Below, piece after piece: positions 41,610-50,917 of a stretch of DNA of 64,000 bases. Source of the DNA: an uncultured Eubacteriales bacterium (lineage in GTDB: Bacteria > Bacillota > Clostridia > Oscillospirales > CAG-272); the NCBI GenBank assembly GCA_900546695.1, contig URDX01000004.1:1-64000 (forward strand). The letters run 5' to 3'. The position numbers and the translations under genes were made by a program. Position 1 is the stretch's first letter, and each line of letters begins with the position of its first letter. The notes under the pieces were generated by a model. That model ran no database searches. It was not told the DNA's origin and saw nothing but the letters and a program-made list of their open reading frames with translations.

Positions 41610-42464
41610 TTACTCCGCCTCCTTTGCGAACAGATTGCATGTCGCCTCATATGCGTGACGCTCAAACGGCATATACATCCTGCCGCGCGACATAGCCTCG
41701 TCGAAATCGACCTCGTAGCCGTCGAAATCGGGTCCGTCGACGCATGCGAACTTTGTAACGCGCTCACCGTCGCGACAGAGCGTCAGGCGGCAGCCGCCGC
41801 ACATTCCCGTTCCGTCTATCATTATCGGGTTCATTGAAACTGTTACGGGAACGCCGAACGGCTTTGCGGTCAGCGTTACGAATTTCATCATGATAAGCGG
41901 ACCGATGGTGATTATCATATCGAACTTCTCGCCCGACTCAAGCATCTCTTTCAGCGGCACCGTGACATTGCCCGCTCTGCCGTAGCTGCCGTCGTCGGTC
42001 ATCATAACAAGCTCGTTTGAGCATGCGCGGAATTCATCCTCAAGAATGACGATATCGCGCGAGCGGAAGCCGACGATGCTCGTAACATGCGCCCCCATCT
42101 CATGCAGCGCCTCTGCAATCGGAAGTGCGATAGCGCAGCCGACACCGCCGCCGACGATGCATGCACGACGTATGCCGTCGAGCTCGGTAGGCTTTCCGAG
42201 CGGTCCGACAAAGTCGGTGATGCACTCCCCTGCCGATTTTACGCTGAGCTTCTTTGTAGTGCTGCCCACTATCTGAAAAATTATCTTTACCGTTCCGCTC
42301 TCGCGGGCAACTCCCGCAACGGTGAGGGGAATACGCTCACCGTCCTCATCGACGCGGAGAATAATAAACTGTCCCGGCAGCGCTTTTTTTGCTACAAGCG
42401 GAGCCTCGATATCCATCATGACGACCGACGGATTCAGCTCTTTTTTTGAGGCGATTCTGTACAT
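41610..42464 (-). CDS. nfnA: NfnA: small subunit of NADH-dependent ferredoxin:NADP+ oxidoreductase
   Basis: 284 residues, dihydroorotate dehydrogenase electron transfer (PyrK)-like fold. LPGQFIILRVDEDGERIPLTVAG is the FAD-binding part, VGGGVGCAIALPIAEAL the NAD-binding one, and MCGGCRLTLC together with ACVDGPDFDGYEVDF the [2Fe-2S] ligands. Directly upstream of nfnB. Promoter at 42629-42657. Confidence 0.92.
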   Translation of the reverse strand: MYRIASKKELNPSVVMMDIEAPLVAKKALPGQFIILRVDEDGERIPLTVAGVARESGTVKIIFQIVGSTTKKLSVKSAGECITDFVGPLGKPTELDGIRRACIVGGGVGCAIALPIAEALHEMGAHVTSIVGFRSRDIVILEDEFRACSNELVMMTDDGSYGRAGNVTVPLKEMLESGEKFDMIITIGPLIMMKFVTLTAKPFGVPVTVSMNPIMIDGTGMCGGCRLTLCRDGERVTKFACVDGPDFDGYEVDFDEAMSRGRMYMPFERHAYEATCNLFAKEAE

Positions 42465-42628
42465 TATCGTTCTTACCTTTCGGATCTGTGGGTGCGTGCA
42501 CCCGACTTTTTACCGTAAGCAATGCAAATTGCCTACACGTACATGCCGCACAGCAGGGCAAAGCGAACCGCAGCAAAGCATGCTCTGCTGCGTCCGACCG
42601 TAGCTGCAGTCATTGTACCATAATATAT
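42465..42628. other. nfnA leader
   Basis: Roughly 160 nt between the promoter and nfnA; ribosome binding site GAAAGG precedes the start by about 13 nt. No further gene is seen here. Confidence 0.5.
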
Positions 42629-42657
42629 ATAATAAATCAAACTGCAAAAGTTGTCAA
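42629..42657 (-). promoter_or_regulatory. Promoter of nfnAB
   Basis: Minus-strand TTGACA (42657-42652), 17-nt spacer, TATTAT (42634-42629). Confidence 0.75.
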
Positions 42658-42721
42658 GTGCGGTTTTGAATGACAAAAGTCGCATTTATGCAAAAACAGG
42701 GGCATTTTGCACAAAAACAAA

Positions 42722-42760
42722 GAAAAACCCACCCGCATATGAAGTGCGGATGGGTTTTCG
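42722..42760 (-). terminator. Terminator of fucI
   Basis: AAACCCATCCGCA-CTTCATA-TGCGGGTGGGTTT stem on the minus strand followed by TTCTTTG; the stem is A-flanked and could work in both directions. Confidence 0.85.
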
Positions 42761-42825
42761 CATCACAATAATTACTATGGCCGACTCTTTAGATTGAGAC
42801 GGCACAGGACCGCCGTTATCGGATT

Positions 42826-44628
42826 TTACTTGTACATAGGACCGTAATTCTCGCAAGCGCGGAAGTCCTGACCTTCCTTATCCATGCCGAACGCATTCCA
42901 TGCTGCGGGACGGAAGATGTCCTTCTCGGGAACGTTGTGCATGCAAACGGGAATACGGAGCATCGAGCAGAGAGTGATAAGGTCTGCGCCGATGTGACCG
43001 TACGAAATAGCACCGTGGTTAGCACCCCAGTTGTTCATAACGTCATATGCGCTCTTGAACGGGCTGCCCTCCTTGCCGTCGCAGCGAGGAGTAAACCATG
43101 TGCAGGGCCATGTAGGATTGGTGCGCTCCATGAGCGTATCGGTGACCTCGTCGGGGAGGTTTACGGTCCAACCCTCGGCAATCTGAAGAACCGGTCCGAG
43201 ACCCTTTACGAGATTCAGACGAATCATAGTAGCGGGCATCTCTGCACGGGTAACGAAGTGGCTCGAGAATCCGCCGCCGCGGAAGTTATCAAAGCCCGCC
43301 TCGCACCATACGGTAGCGTCGGTCATCTTCTTGATATCCTCGTCGGTAACATCCCACCACTGCTTCATAACGTGGTTGCCGTTCTCGTCAACGCACTCAC
43401 CGCAAGCGTCAAGGCATGCAGCGCCGGAGTTGAGCAGGTGAATGATACCGCCGTTTTCCTTAGCAACGCCATCGAAGTCGTAGCCGGTAACGCGCTTTGT
43501 AGCCTCCGGAGACCAGAAGGTACGAACGTCGGCGAAGATCTGCGCACGGTTGGTGAGCAGACGCATAAACAGCATGCTGATGCCGTTGAGAACGTCGTTT
43601 TCGGTAGCGAAGGTCATAGGCTCCTTCTTGCCTGTGAAGTCAAAGGACGAGTTGAGAACAGCCTCGGGGTAGTCGCAGTTCGGCCAATGGTCGGTCCACT
43701 GTCTCTGACCCTGGAAGCCTGCGGCGATGGCGTTGTGTCCGACCATCTCCTCCTCGCAGCCCTCGGGCAGCTTGGGATTGCCGTTCATAAGGTCCTTTAT
43801 GATGCAGTACATCTTGATGGTGAACTCCCACTGCTTGTCCTTCTGTTCACGGTTGAAGCGGACAAAGTCGGGGTTATCGTCTCTGCCCTCCTTGCAGTGC
43901 TCCTTGGTCCATGCAAGTGCGCGCTCAAACTCTTCCTTGTTGTAGATGCCCTCCTCCATACGGCGGAGGATCTCGACCTCGTCGACGCTCTCAACACGCA
44001 TGCCGAGATAGCTCTCCATGAAATCCTGATCCATGATGGAGCCGCCGATACCCATGGTTACCGAACCGATCTGGAGGTAGGACTTGCCGCGCATGGTTGC
44101 AACCGCGATAGCAGCACGACCGAAGCGGAGCAGCTTTTCCTTAACATCCTCGGGGATGTCGGTTACCTGATCGCGGTCCTGTACCTCGTGACCGTAGATG
44201 CCGAATGCGGGCAGACCCTTCTGTGCATGCGTTGCAAGAACGGATGCAAGATAGACTGCACCGGGACGCTCGGTTCCGTTAAAGCCCCATACGCCCTTGA
44301 TGGTCATGGGATCCATGTCCATGGTCTCGGAGCCGTAGCACCAGCAGGGTGTTACGGACAGGGTTACGGCAACGCCCTCGCGGCGGAACTTCTCTGCGCA
44401 AGCGGCAGACTCGGGCACTCTGCCGATAGAGGAGTCGGCAATGACGACTCTTACGGGATCTCCGTTGGAATAACGAAGGTTCTCCTCGAAGAGCTTCTTA
44501 GCCGCCTCTGCCATAGCCATAGTCTGATCCTCGAGGCTCTCGCGGAGCTTCATCGGTCCTCTGCGTCCGTCGATGATCGGACGGATGCCTATTGCGGGGT
44601 ATTCGCCGACGTAAAGATTCTTTGCCAT
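42826..44628 (-). CDS. fucI: L-fucose isomerase
   Basis: 600 residues, like E. coli FucI (591). Isomerises L-fucose to L-fuculose (also D-arabinose) with a Mn2+ site formed by Glu in ATENDVLNGISML, Asp in FADVRTFWSPEA and His in the NNWGANHGAISYGH segment. N-terminal PAIGIRPIIDGRRGPMKLRESLEDQT is diagnostic. The regulator gene is divergent; kinase and aldolase (fucK, fucA) are not in this window. Ribosome binding site GAAAGGAAG. The TATAAT at 44693-44688 on the minus strand has no good -35, which fits activation by the AraC regulator. Confidence 0.95.
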   Translation of the reverse strand: MAKNLYVGEYPAIGIRPIIDGRRGPMKLRESLEDQTMAMAEAAKKLFEENLRYSNGDPVRVVIADSSIGRVPESAACAEKFRREGVAVTLSVTPCWCYGSETMDMDPMTIKGVWGFNGTERPGAVYLASVLATHAQKGLPAFGIYGHEVQDRDQVTDIPEDVKEKLLRFGRAAIAVATMRGKSYLQIGSVTMGIGGSIMDQDFMESYLGMRVESVDEVEILRRMEEGIYNKEEFERALAWTKEHCKEGRDDNPDFVRFNREQKDKQWEFTIKMYCIIKDLMNGNPKLPEGCEEEMVGHNAIAAGFQGQRQWTDHWPNCDYPEAVLNSSFDFTGKKEPMTFATENDVLNGISMLFMRLLTNRAQIFADVRTFWSPEATKRVTGYDFDGVAKENGGIIHLLNSGAACLDACGECVDENGNHVMKQWWDVTDEDIKKMTDATVWCEAGFDNFRGGGFSSHFVTRAEMPATMIRLNLVKGLGPVLQIAEGWTVNLPDEVTDTLMERTNPTWPCTWFTPRCDGKEGSPFKSAYDVMNNWGANHGAISYGHIGADLITLCSMLRIPVCMHNVPEKDIFRPAAWNAFGMDKEGQDFRACENYGPMYK

Positions 44629-44695
44629 GATTTATAACTTCCTTTCATATTGGAGTCTGTTTCGGGGGATATCTCTATCCATGCTCATTATATCA

Positions 44696-44725
44696 TTGAC
44701 AGATGTGTTCTTCTTGTGTTATAAT
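44696..44725 (+). promoter_or_regulatory. Promoter of the AraC-type regulator, overlapping the fucI promoter
   Basis: TTGACA (44696-44701), 18-nt spacer, TATAAT (44720-44725) on plus. The minus-strand fucI -10 box (44688-44693) is immediately adjacent, so the two divergent promoters compete for the same DNA. Confidence 0.75.
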
Positions 44726-44829
44726 AGCAAAAAATATGATTATTTTCACATTTTCGGTCATAATAACATGCAGTGCGGTCGGAGAGGAAAAACAGCCGTT
44801 TTGTCACGGTGATGCAGCTTTTACCGTCG

Positions 44830-44855
44830 AACCGTCAAAGACGGACGGTTTTTTC
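44830..44855 (+). terminator. Terminator inside the leader of the AraC-type regulator (possible attenuator)
   Basis: AACCGTC-AAAGACG-GACGGTT stem followed by TTTTTC, about 100 nt after the predicted transcription start and 100 nt before the ATG. The remaining leader (44726-44950) has no supported gene. Confidence 0.7.
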
Positions 44856-44950
44856 ATCCTTACGCTCGGCGGTTTGCACACTGAGCGCTTCTGCCGCGCA
44901 ATCGGACAATTTTCCCGAGATGCCGTCCTCGGCATCGGAAAGGTACGGGT

Positions 44951-45814
44951 ATGAAATATCTCGATTATTTTGAGCGGATACAGCACGGAACGGTAAACTA
45001 TCCGATAGCCTACTATCACGTGACGCGCGACCATCCGCGCTATGAAATGATACATCACTGGCACATCGAGCACGAGCTGATAGTGGTTCAGCAGGGCAGG
45101 CTGAATGTTAATCTCGACGGCACCGACTACCGACTCGGTGCGGGCGACGCATGCTTCATCAGCGACGGAGTCGTTCACAGCGCAAAGCCAGAGGATGCGG
45201 TATACGACTCTATCGTATTTGATATGCGCACGCTGCTGACGCGCAATCAGGCGGGCAATAAGGCGATAAGCGACATCATCTCGCATCACAAGGTAGTCAA
45301 CCCGATACTGCCGAGCGGTGACGAAAAGATTCTCTCGCTTGCGGCGAGCATACGCGAAGCGTCGGAGATAGGCGCAAGCGGCTTTGAGCTTGTTGTTCAG
45401 GGCGCGATATTGCAGCTCATCGGCATCATTACCATGCGTAAGCTATACGGCGGCGAACGCAAAGCGGACAAGCGCAGCACGGGGCAGCTCGAGCCGTTCA
45501 AGCGCGTTATAGGGTATATTGAGGAGAATTACGCAGCAAAGATAATGCTCGCCGACCTTGCAAAGACAGCGGGCATGACACCGAAATATTTCTGCTCCTT
45601 CTTTTACGGCATGACGCGAAAGACGCCGATAGAATACGTAAACAGCTACCGCATCGAGCGCGCGTGCGAGCAGCTTATCACGAGCGACACAAGCATAACC
45701 GATATCGGTCTTAACTGCGGCTTTAACGAGATAAGCTACTTTATCAAGACCTTCCGCCGACACGTCGGCACAACGCCGCATCAATACCGTAAAAAGATGC
45801 GCTCCGCAGATTAA
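44951..45814 (+). CDS. AraC family transcriptional regulator (likely of fucI)
   Basis: 287 residues. An N-terminal cupin-type sensor domain (about 20-110; HWHIEHELIVVQQGRLNVNLDG and GVVHSAKPED) precedes the C-terminal double HTH of the AraC family (about 185-285): IMLADLAKTAGMTPKYFCSFFYGMTRKTP and SITDIGLNCGFNEISYFIKTFRRHVGTTPHQYR. Divergent from fucI with interlocked promoters, so probably a sugar-responsive activator of fucI. Ribosome binding site GGAAAGG. Confidence 0.92.
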   Translation: MKYLDYFERIQHGTVNYPIAYYHVTRDHPRYEMIHHWHIEHELIVVQQGRLNVNLDGTDYRLGAGDACFISDGVVHSAKPEDAVYDSIVFDMRTLLTRNQAGNKAISDIISHHKVVNPILPSGDEKILSLAASIREASEIGASGFELVVQGAILQLIGIITMRKLYGGERKADKRSTGQLEPFKRVIGYIEENYAAKIMLADLAKTAGMTPKYFCSFFYGMTRKTPIEYVNSYRIERACEQLITSDTSITDIGLNCGFNEISYFIKTFRRHVGTTPHQYRKKMRSAD

Positions 45815-45887
45815 CGGTAAAATAAGAGGATGCGCCGCCGATTGACAGCACAAATATTAAGAAAATGAAAAAAACGGTCGATTATTA

Positions 45888-45916
45888 TGGACTTTCCCCG
45901 CGGCAGGTGGTATAAT
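45888..45916 (+). promoter_or_regulatory. Promoter of smsCB
   Basis: TGGACT (45888-45893), 17-nt spacer, TATAAT (45911-45916). Confidence 0.7.
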
Positions 45917-45960
45917 GATCGGAGCAAAGGACAAACACAAATCAAACGGGAGACATACAG

Positions 45961-46686
45961 ATGCTTGAACTTCAGAACATCTCCTTCTCCGCTCCATCGG
46001 ACGGGGGAGAAAAGGAAATCCTGAAAAATATAAATCTTAAGATAGACGACCGTTTCGTCGCGATAACGGGACCGAACGGCGGAGGAAAATCGACGCTCGC
46101 GAAGATAATCGCGGGTATCGAAAAGCCCGACTCGGGCAGGATACTGCTCGACGGTACGGATGTGACCGAGCTCGGGATAACCGAGCGCGCAAAGGCGGGC
46201 ATAAGCTTTGCTTTTCAGCAGCCCGTGCGCTTCAAGGGACTCACCGTACGCGACCTAATAACCATCGCGGCGGGCAAAAAGATAGGCATAAGCGAGGCTT
46301 GTCGTTATCTTTCCGAGGTCGGGCTGTGCGCGCGCGACTATATCGGTCGTGAGGTCGATTCGAGCCTTTCGGGCGGCGAGCTCAAGCGCATCGAGATAGC
46401 AACTATTCTTGCGCGGGGCACAAAGCTCTCGATATTCGACGAGCCCGAGGCGGGCATAGATCTCTGGAGCTTCGGCAACCTCATCACCGTATTCGAGAAC
46501 ATGCATAAGCAGTTGGGCGGCAGCATACTCATCATCTCGCATCAGGAGCGCATTCTCGGCATCGCGGATAAGATAATCGTTATCGCGGGCGGCGAGGTAA
46601 AGGATTACGGAGAGCGCGAGCGCATTCTGCCTACCCTGCTCGGCTCTGCCGCAGCATGTAAGACATTGACCGACAAGCTCGGCTAA
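45961..46686 (+). CDS. smsC: SufC-type ATPase of the minimal SUF (SMS) Fe-S assembly system
   Basis: 241 residues. ABC ATPase with Walker A GPNGGGKST, signature LSGGELKRIEI, and Walker B LSIFDEPEAGID; the SufC type is recognised by this E-P-E-A-G-I-D and the lack of a cognate membrane protein. It partners the SufB-like protein 11 nt downstream. There is no sufS, sufU or sufD in the neighbourhood, as in the SmsCB systems of anaerobes and archaea. Confidence 0.9.
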   Translation: MLELQNISFSAPSDGGEKEILKNINLKIDDRFVAITGPNGGGKSTLAKIIAGIEKPDSGRILLDGTDVTELGITERAKAGISFAFQQPVRFKGLTVRDLITIAAGKKIGISEACRYLSEVGLCARDYIGREVDSSLSGGELKRIEIATILARGTKLSIFDEPEAGIDLWSFGNLITVFENMHKQLGGSILIISHQERILGIADKIIVIAGGEVKDYGERERILPTLLGSAAACKTLTDKLG

Positions 46687-46697
46687 GGAGGATCATC

Positions 46698-47615
46698 ATG
46701 GACAGCATACAGAGACAGCTGCTCGAGCAGATATCCGATCTGCATGAGATACCGAGCGGCGCATATAATATCCGCGCCAACGGAAAGCTTGATTCGCGCA
46801 ACACGACCGAGCATATCGACATCGTTACAAAGACCGATGTTCCCGGCATCGACATCATAATCAAGCCCGGAACAAAGAACGAGAGCGTTCATATCCCCGT
46901 CGTGCTGACGCAGTCGGGTCTTGAGGATATGGTTTATAACGATTTTTACGTCGGAGAGGATGCAGACGTGACCATCGTCGCGGGCTGCGGCATCCATAAC
47001 GGCGGCGATAAAAAGTCCGAGCATGACGGCATACACCGCTTCTTTCTCGAAAAGAACGCCCGCGTAAAGTATATCGAAAAGCATTACGGCACGGGCGACG
47101 GCAGCGGCGAGCGCGTGCTCAACCCCACCACCGAGGTAACGCTCGGAGAGGGCTCGACGATGGAGATGGATACCCTGCAGATAAAGGGCGTCGATTCCAC
47201 CGTACGCACCACAAGGGCAAAGCTCGCTGCGGGCTCTACGCTCGTAATACACGAGAAGATAATGACGCACGGCAAGCAGGTCGCAAAGACCGACTTTTCC
47301 GTTGATATGGACGGTGAGGACAGCCATGCAAGCGTTGTTTCGCGCTCGGTCGCGCGCGACAGCTCTCATCAGGTTTTCCTCTCAAAGATAAACGGAAATA
47401 ACCGCTGCACGGGTCACACCGAGTGCGATGCTATTATAATGGATCACGGCTCGGTCAGCGCCATTCCCGAGCTCACTGCAAATCATATCGACGCATCGCT
47501 CATCCATGAGGCGGCTATCGGTAAGATAGCGGGTGAACAGCTCGTTAAGCTCATGACTCTCGGTCTTACGGAGCAGGAAGCAGAGGAGCAGATAATCAGC
47601 GGATTTCTTAAATAA
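46698..47615 (+). CDS. smsB: SufB/SufD-like scaffold of the minimal SUF (SMS) system
   Basis: 305 residues, shorter than SufB (about 465), the size of SmsB. It has the beta-helix core (TIVAGCGIHNGG, GSTMEMDTLQIKG), the C-terminal CTGHTECDAIIMDHGSVSAIPELTANHIDASLIHEAAIGKIA-like conserved region with the Cys and His that would bind the nascent cluster, and the closing helix LTEQEAEEQIISGFL. Forms the SmsCB complex with the upstream ATPase. Start ATG after AAGGAGGATC. Confidence 0.92.
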   Translation: MDSIQRQLLEQISDLHEIPSGAYNIRANGKLDSRNTTEHIDIVTKTDVPGIDIIIKPGTKNESVHIPVVLTQSGLEDMVYNDFYVGEDADVTIVAGCGIHNGGDKKSEHDGIHRFFLEKNARVKYIEKHYGTGDGSGERVLNPTTEVTLGEGSTMEMDTLQIKGVDSTVRTTRAKLAAGSTLVIHEKIMTHGKQVAKTDFSVDMDGEDSHASVVSRSVARDSSHQVFLSKINGNNRCTGHTECDAIIMDHGSVSAIPELTANHIDASLIHEAAIGKIAGEQLVKLMTLGLTEQEAEEQIISGFLK

Positions 47616-48001
47616 CGGTGGATAACCTAAGCTTATCTTGCCTGAATCGATAAAAAAACATCAACGGTGTAAAGATCGTACACCTTGCGGATTTTCTTTT
47701 GAGCACGGAATATTAAGGGCGATCGAAGCATCGGCATTCAGCACTTTGCAGGGTACATGCCAGCGAGCCGCACGAGAGGGAAAGCGCGTAACTTTAACAC
47801 ACAGAGCAATATCAAACTAAAACGGAGATACCGAGCCGAGGGGCGGGATATCTCCGTTTTTTACATTCGGTTGCTGCGTCGTACTGTATCTCATGTACGT
47901 GAGACACGGCGTAAATAAACATGCTGCGGCTTTTCTGTCGCGCAGCACGGATATCCCGGTCGTCTGATTTTTCAGCATCAATCAGAGTGAATTTCTGCCC
48001 C
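47616..48001. other. Gap between smsB and murG
   Basis: Contains a strong terminator at about 47820-47863 (AAACGGAGATA ... TATCTCCGTTTTTT). Open frames across the remainder have no ribosome binding sites and no recognisable similarity; no gene is supported. Confidence 0.5.
47820..47863. terminator. Bidirectional terminator between smsB and murG
   Basis: Arms AAAACGGAGATA and TATCTCCGTTTT around a GC-rich loop, flanked by A on one side and TTTTTT on the other; serves the convergent smsCB and murG transcripts. Confidence 0.9.
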
Positions 48002-49129
48002 TTAATTTGCAGCAGCCTTTCCGTCGAGCAGTGCGCGTATATCGGCGTATATCCTATCTGCGCTGTCGGGCACGGCAAAGCGACGTATTGCGTCGCTCAT
48101 GGCGGCGAGACGTTCCCTGCTCTCTACGAGCGCGGATACAGCCTCGGTAAAGACATCGCCCTCGAGCTCGCTTTCCTGCAGCAGCAGCGCCGCGCCCGCT
48201 TCCTCAAGCTCATGCGCATTTTTATACTGATGATTGTCGGTGACGTTAGGCGACGGTATCAGCACGCAGGGCTTGCCCTGAAATGCGAGCTCGGAGAGCG
48301 TTATCGCGCCCGCGCGGTTTATGACAAGATCGGCAGCCGCCATCTTGAGCGGCATATCGTATATATACTCGCACAGCTCGAGATTCGGATACTCTCCGAG
48401 ACCGTAGCTGTCGAACATCTCCTTTGCGGCATCGCGCTCGATGGAACCGCTCGCATGTATGTGCTTTATCTCGGGGTGGTGCGACACATAGTCGCGCATG
48501 AAACGCAGCACCTCGCAGTTGACCTTCTCCGCGCCGAGACTTCCCCCGCAGGAGAGGATAATGCGGCGGTACTTACCCTCGTACCCGAGCGTGCGCAGCG
48601 CCTCTTCGCGGCTTATCTCGCTGAACTGAGAACGCAGCGGGTTTCCGACACGCATCGCCTTTTCGGGGTGATGCAGACGCTCAAGCGTCGACTCAAAGTT
48701 GACATATATCCTGTCAACGTGCGCTTCAAGTATCTTAACTGCTGCCCCTGGGCTCGCGTTCGACTCATGCAGCGCGGTGGGGATGCCCATCTCGCTTGCC
48801 GCCTTCACTACAGGCCAGCAAACATATCCGCCCGTGCCGAAAACAAGGTCGGGCTTGAAGAGCTTGAGCAGCTTTCGAGCCTCGCGGTGCGACTTTATCA
48901 TAAGCGCGGCGGTGCGCAGATTTTCGAGCGACAGATTGCGCTTAAGCCCGCGTATATCAACATGGTACAGCCGATATCCCGCCGCGGGAACTATCTTATT
49001 TTCGATGCCGCGCGGCGTGCCGACAAAGGCAATATCCGAGTCCGGCTCCTTTTCTTTTATCTTATCTGCTATGGCGATAGCGGGATTAACGTGACCTCCC
49101 GTTCCGCCGCCTGTCATTAATACTCGCAT
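48002..49129 (-). CDS. murG: MurG, UDP-GlcNAc transferase for lipid II
   Basis: 375 residues. Adds GlcNAc to lipid I at the inner membrane. Motif GGGTGGHVNPA at the start (G-loop 1), FGTGGYVCWP, ESNASPG, GGSLGAEKVN (G-loop 3), and VINRAGAITLSELAFQGKPCVLIP. The frame reaches 49144, but the ATG at 49129, after GAAAGGACACACT, gives the correct start MRVLMTGGGTGG. Last gene of the division/cell wall cluster. Confidence 0.95.
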   Translation of the reverse strand: MRVLMTGGGTGGHVNPAIAIADKIKEKEPDSDIAFVGTPRGIENKIVPAAGYRLYHVDIRGLKRNLSLENLRTAALMIKSHREARKLLKLFKPDLVFGTGGYVCWPVVKAASEMGIPTALHESNASPGAAVKILEAHVDRIYVNFESTLERLHHPEKAMRVGNPLRSQFSEISREEALRTLGYEGKYRRIILSCGGSLGAEKVNCEVLRFMRDYVSHHPEIKHIHASGSIERDAAKEMFDSYGLGEYPNLELCEYIYDMPLKMAAADLVINRAGAITLSELAFQGKPCVLIPSPNVTDNHQYKNAHELEEAGAALLLQESELEGDVFTEAVSALVESRERLAAMSDAIRRFAVPDSADRIYADIRALLDGKAAAN

Positions 49130-49275
49130 AGTGTGTCCTTTCAATTAGCTTTGCAAGGTCCGATGAGACCGAAAAATGCAGACCGAAAGCCACCCGTATC
49201 ACGGGGCTCTTCGCAGCGCCGAACCGTTCGGCGGCGCGGTGAGCTTCGGTGCTTTTGCATTATCTGCCTCATCGG

Positions 49276-50889
49276 CTACATTCGTCGTGAATACCTCGAT
49301 ATTCCGAGTACTATGCCCATCTCCATTATCTGCATTGCGAGTGCAGTGCCTCCATAGCTGAAAAACGGGAGCGAAATTCCCGTATTGGGCAGGCATGCGG
49401 TAACGACGCCGATATTCAACAGTGACTGGATAGCAACCTTACCGATGATTCCGACAACGACGAGCTGCGAGAATGTATCGGGTGCGCGCAGCGCGATTAC
49501 GCAGCCGCGCCATATCAGCAGCAGGAAAAGCGCGATAACGCCGACAGCGCCGACAAAACCGAGTTCCTCGCAGACGATGGTATAGATAAAGTCGTTCTGC
49601 GGCTGTGAAACGAACAGATGCTTCTGACGGCTGTTACCGAGTCCCGTTCCGAGAAAGCCGCCCGAACCGATAGCATACAGCCCCTGCAGCGTCTGATAGA
49701 CCTCATCGTCCGCACTGTATTTTTCAGGGCGCAGCCAAACGTCAATACGCTCTCGCGCATAGGATGAGAACATTATCGCTATCAGCGCGGCGACTGCAGC
49801 AACGGAGCCCGCAACGGCAAACCAGAACATCCTCGCGCCCGCGACGAATATTACCACCATTCCGATAGAGAACATGATTATCATACAGGAGAAATGGTTC
49901 TCGAGCGCGATAAGAATACATACAAAGAGCACGTATGCACCGGGAACAAACAGTCCGTAGACAGACGACTGAGTCCTATCATTCGGGTTCGTCGCCGCCT
50001 TTTCATATATCATGAAGTAGCGCGAGAGAAACAGCACGAGCACGAGCTTCATTATCTCGGACGGCTGAAAGCGAACTCCGCCGATATCTATCCAGCGCGT
50101 CGCAACGCCCGCCGCCATTCCGTACAGCGGCGTCAGTACAAGCAGGATACTTGTCGCAATGAATGCGGGAGCTGAAAAACGGTAGAGCACTCGGTAATCT
50201 ATGTTCATCGCGAATATCATTGCGATGATACCGAGCAGCGCAAACAGCAGCTGACGCTTGATATAGTACAAACTGTCACCGGTTTTTGACAGCGCGTAGA
50301 CATAGCTCGCACTGAATACCATGATAAGTCCGAAGCCGATAAGCACAAGCACTATAATAAGCAGCGGGCGGTCAAAGCTGCCCTTTATACGTATGATGTC
50401 CTCATCGTTGCCCGAATCGGGGAGCAGCAGCCATTTCGGCAGAGACGACTTTTTCTTGCCATGCTTCTGTGAGGTGTTTTTATTCTTCTTTTTAATCCTG
50501 TCGGTGCTGTGGCGAGTGACTGAGCCGCGACCCGACCTTGCGGATGAGCCGTTTCTGCTCTGTACGATGCCACTGCGTGCAGAGGTGCCGTTCTGTATCG
50601 TGCCGCTGAGGTCAGAATAGGTGTTTTGTGCGGCTCCGCCGTTTGTGTTTCGCGGACCTGCGGTTCGGGGTACGCCCGAGCTGCGTGCATCCGCTGCATA
50701 CCCGTATCCCGCGTCATTCCGCGCGGCAGGCGGAGCATTTCGGTGAGCACTTCCGTACAGCGGCGGCTGCTCGGTGCGCGTGCGCCCGCTGCGGCTGCCC
50801 TGTCCGCTCTGCCCTCCCTGCCCGACGTATGTGTCGCGGCTTTGTCCTCTGCTCGACTGCCGCGCGCCGCGGTCAAAATTTTCGTTCAT
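49276..50889 (-). CDS. ftsW: FtsW/RodA SEDS protein with a long disordered N-terminal tail
   Basis: 537 residues. Residues 1-165 are Gly/Ser/Arg/Asn/Gln-rich low complexity (RGARQSSRGQS, GQGGQSGQGSRSGR, RNTNGGAAQNTYS) ending with a Lys-rich block (KKKNKNTSQKHGKKK); typical FtsW starts right before the first TM. Then ten TM helices with the SEDS landmarks: IIVLVLIGFGLIMVFSAS, WIDIGGVRFQPSEIMKL, GSGGFLGTGLGNSRQKHLFVSQPQNDFIYTIVCEELG, and LPNTGISLPFFSYGGTAL near the end. Septal glycan polymerase working with the SpoVD/FtsI-type PBP. Between mraY and murG, as in other clusters; murD is missing from between. Confidence 0.93.
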   Translation of the reverse strand: MNENFDRGARQSSRGQSRDTYVGQGGQSGQGSRSGRTRTEQPPLYGSAHRNAPPAARNDAGYGYAADARSSGVPRTAGPRNTNGGAAQNTYSDLSGTIQNGTSARSGIVQSRNGSSARSGRGSVTRHSTDRIKKKNKNTSQKHGKKKSSLPKWLLLPDSGNDEDIIRIKGSFDRPLLIIVLVLIGFGLIMVFSASYVYALSKTGDSLYYIKRQLLFALLGIIAMIFAMNIDYRVLYRFSAPAFIATSILLVLTPLYGMAAGVATRWIDIGGVRFQPSEIMKLVLVLFLSRYFMIYEKAATNPNDRTQSSVYGLFVPGAYVLFVCILIALENHFSCMIIMFSIGMVVIFVAGARMFWFAVAGSVAAVAALIAIMFSSYARERIDVWLRPEKYSADDEVYQTLQGLYAIGSGGFLGTGLGNSRQKHLFVSQPQNDFIYTIVCEELGFVGAVGVIALFLLLIWRGCVIALRAPDTFSQLVVVGIIGKVAIQSLLNIGVVTACLPNTGISLPFFSYGGTALAMQIMEMGIVLGISRYSRRM

Positions 50890-50917
50890 ACCGATTTTCT
50901 CCGTTCAAGCCGTATGG

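Noticed and set aside
42937..44637. 566-residue open frame on plus opposite fucI
   Set aside because: Shadow of fucI, which is a clear full-length family member.
47638..47820. 60-residue open frame after smsB
   Set aside because: TTG start without a ribosome binding site, no similarity, ends in the terminator.
47921..49120. 399-residue open frame on plus opposite murG
   Set aside because: Shadow of murG; no ribosome binding site.
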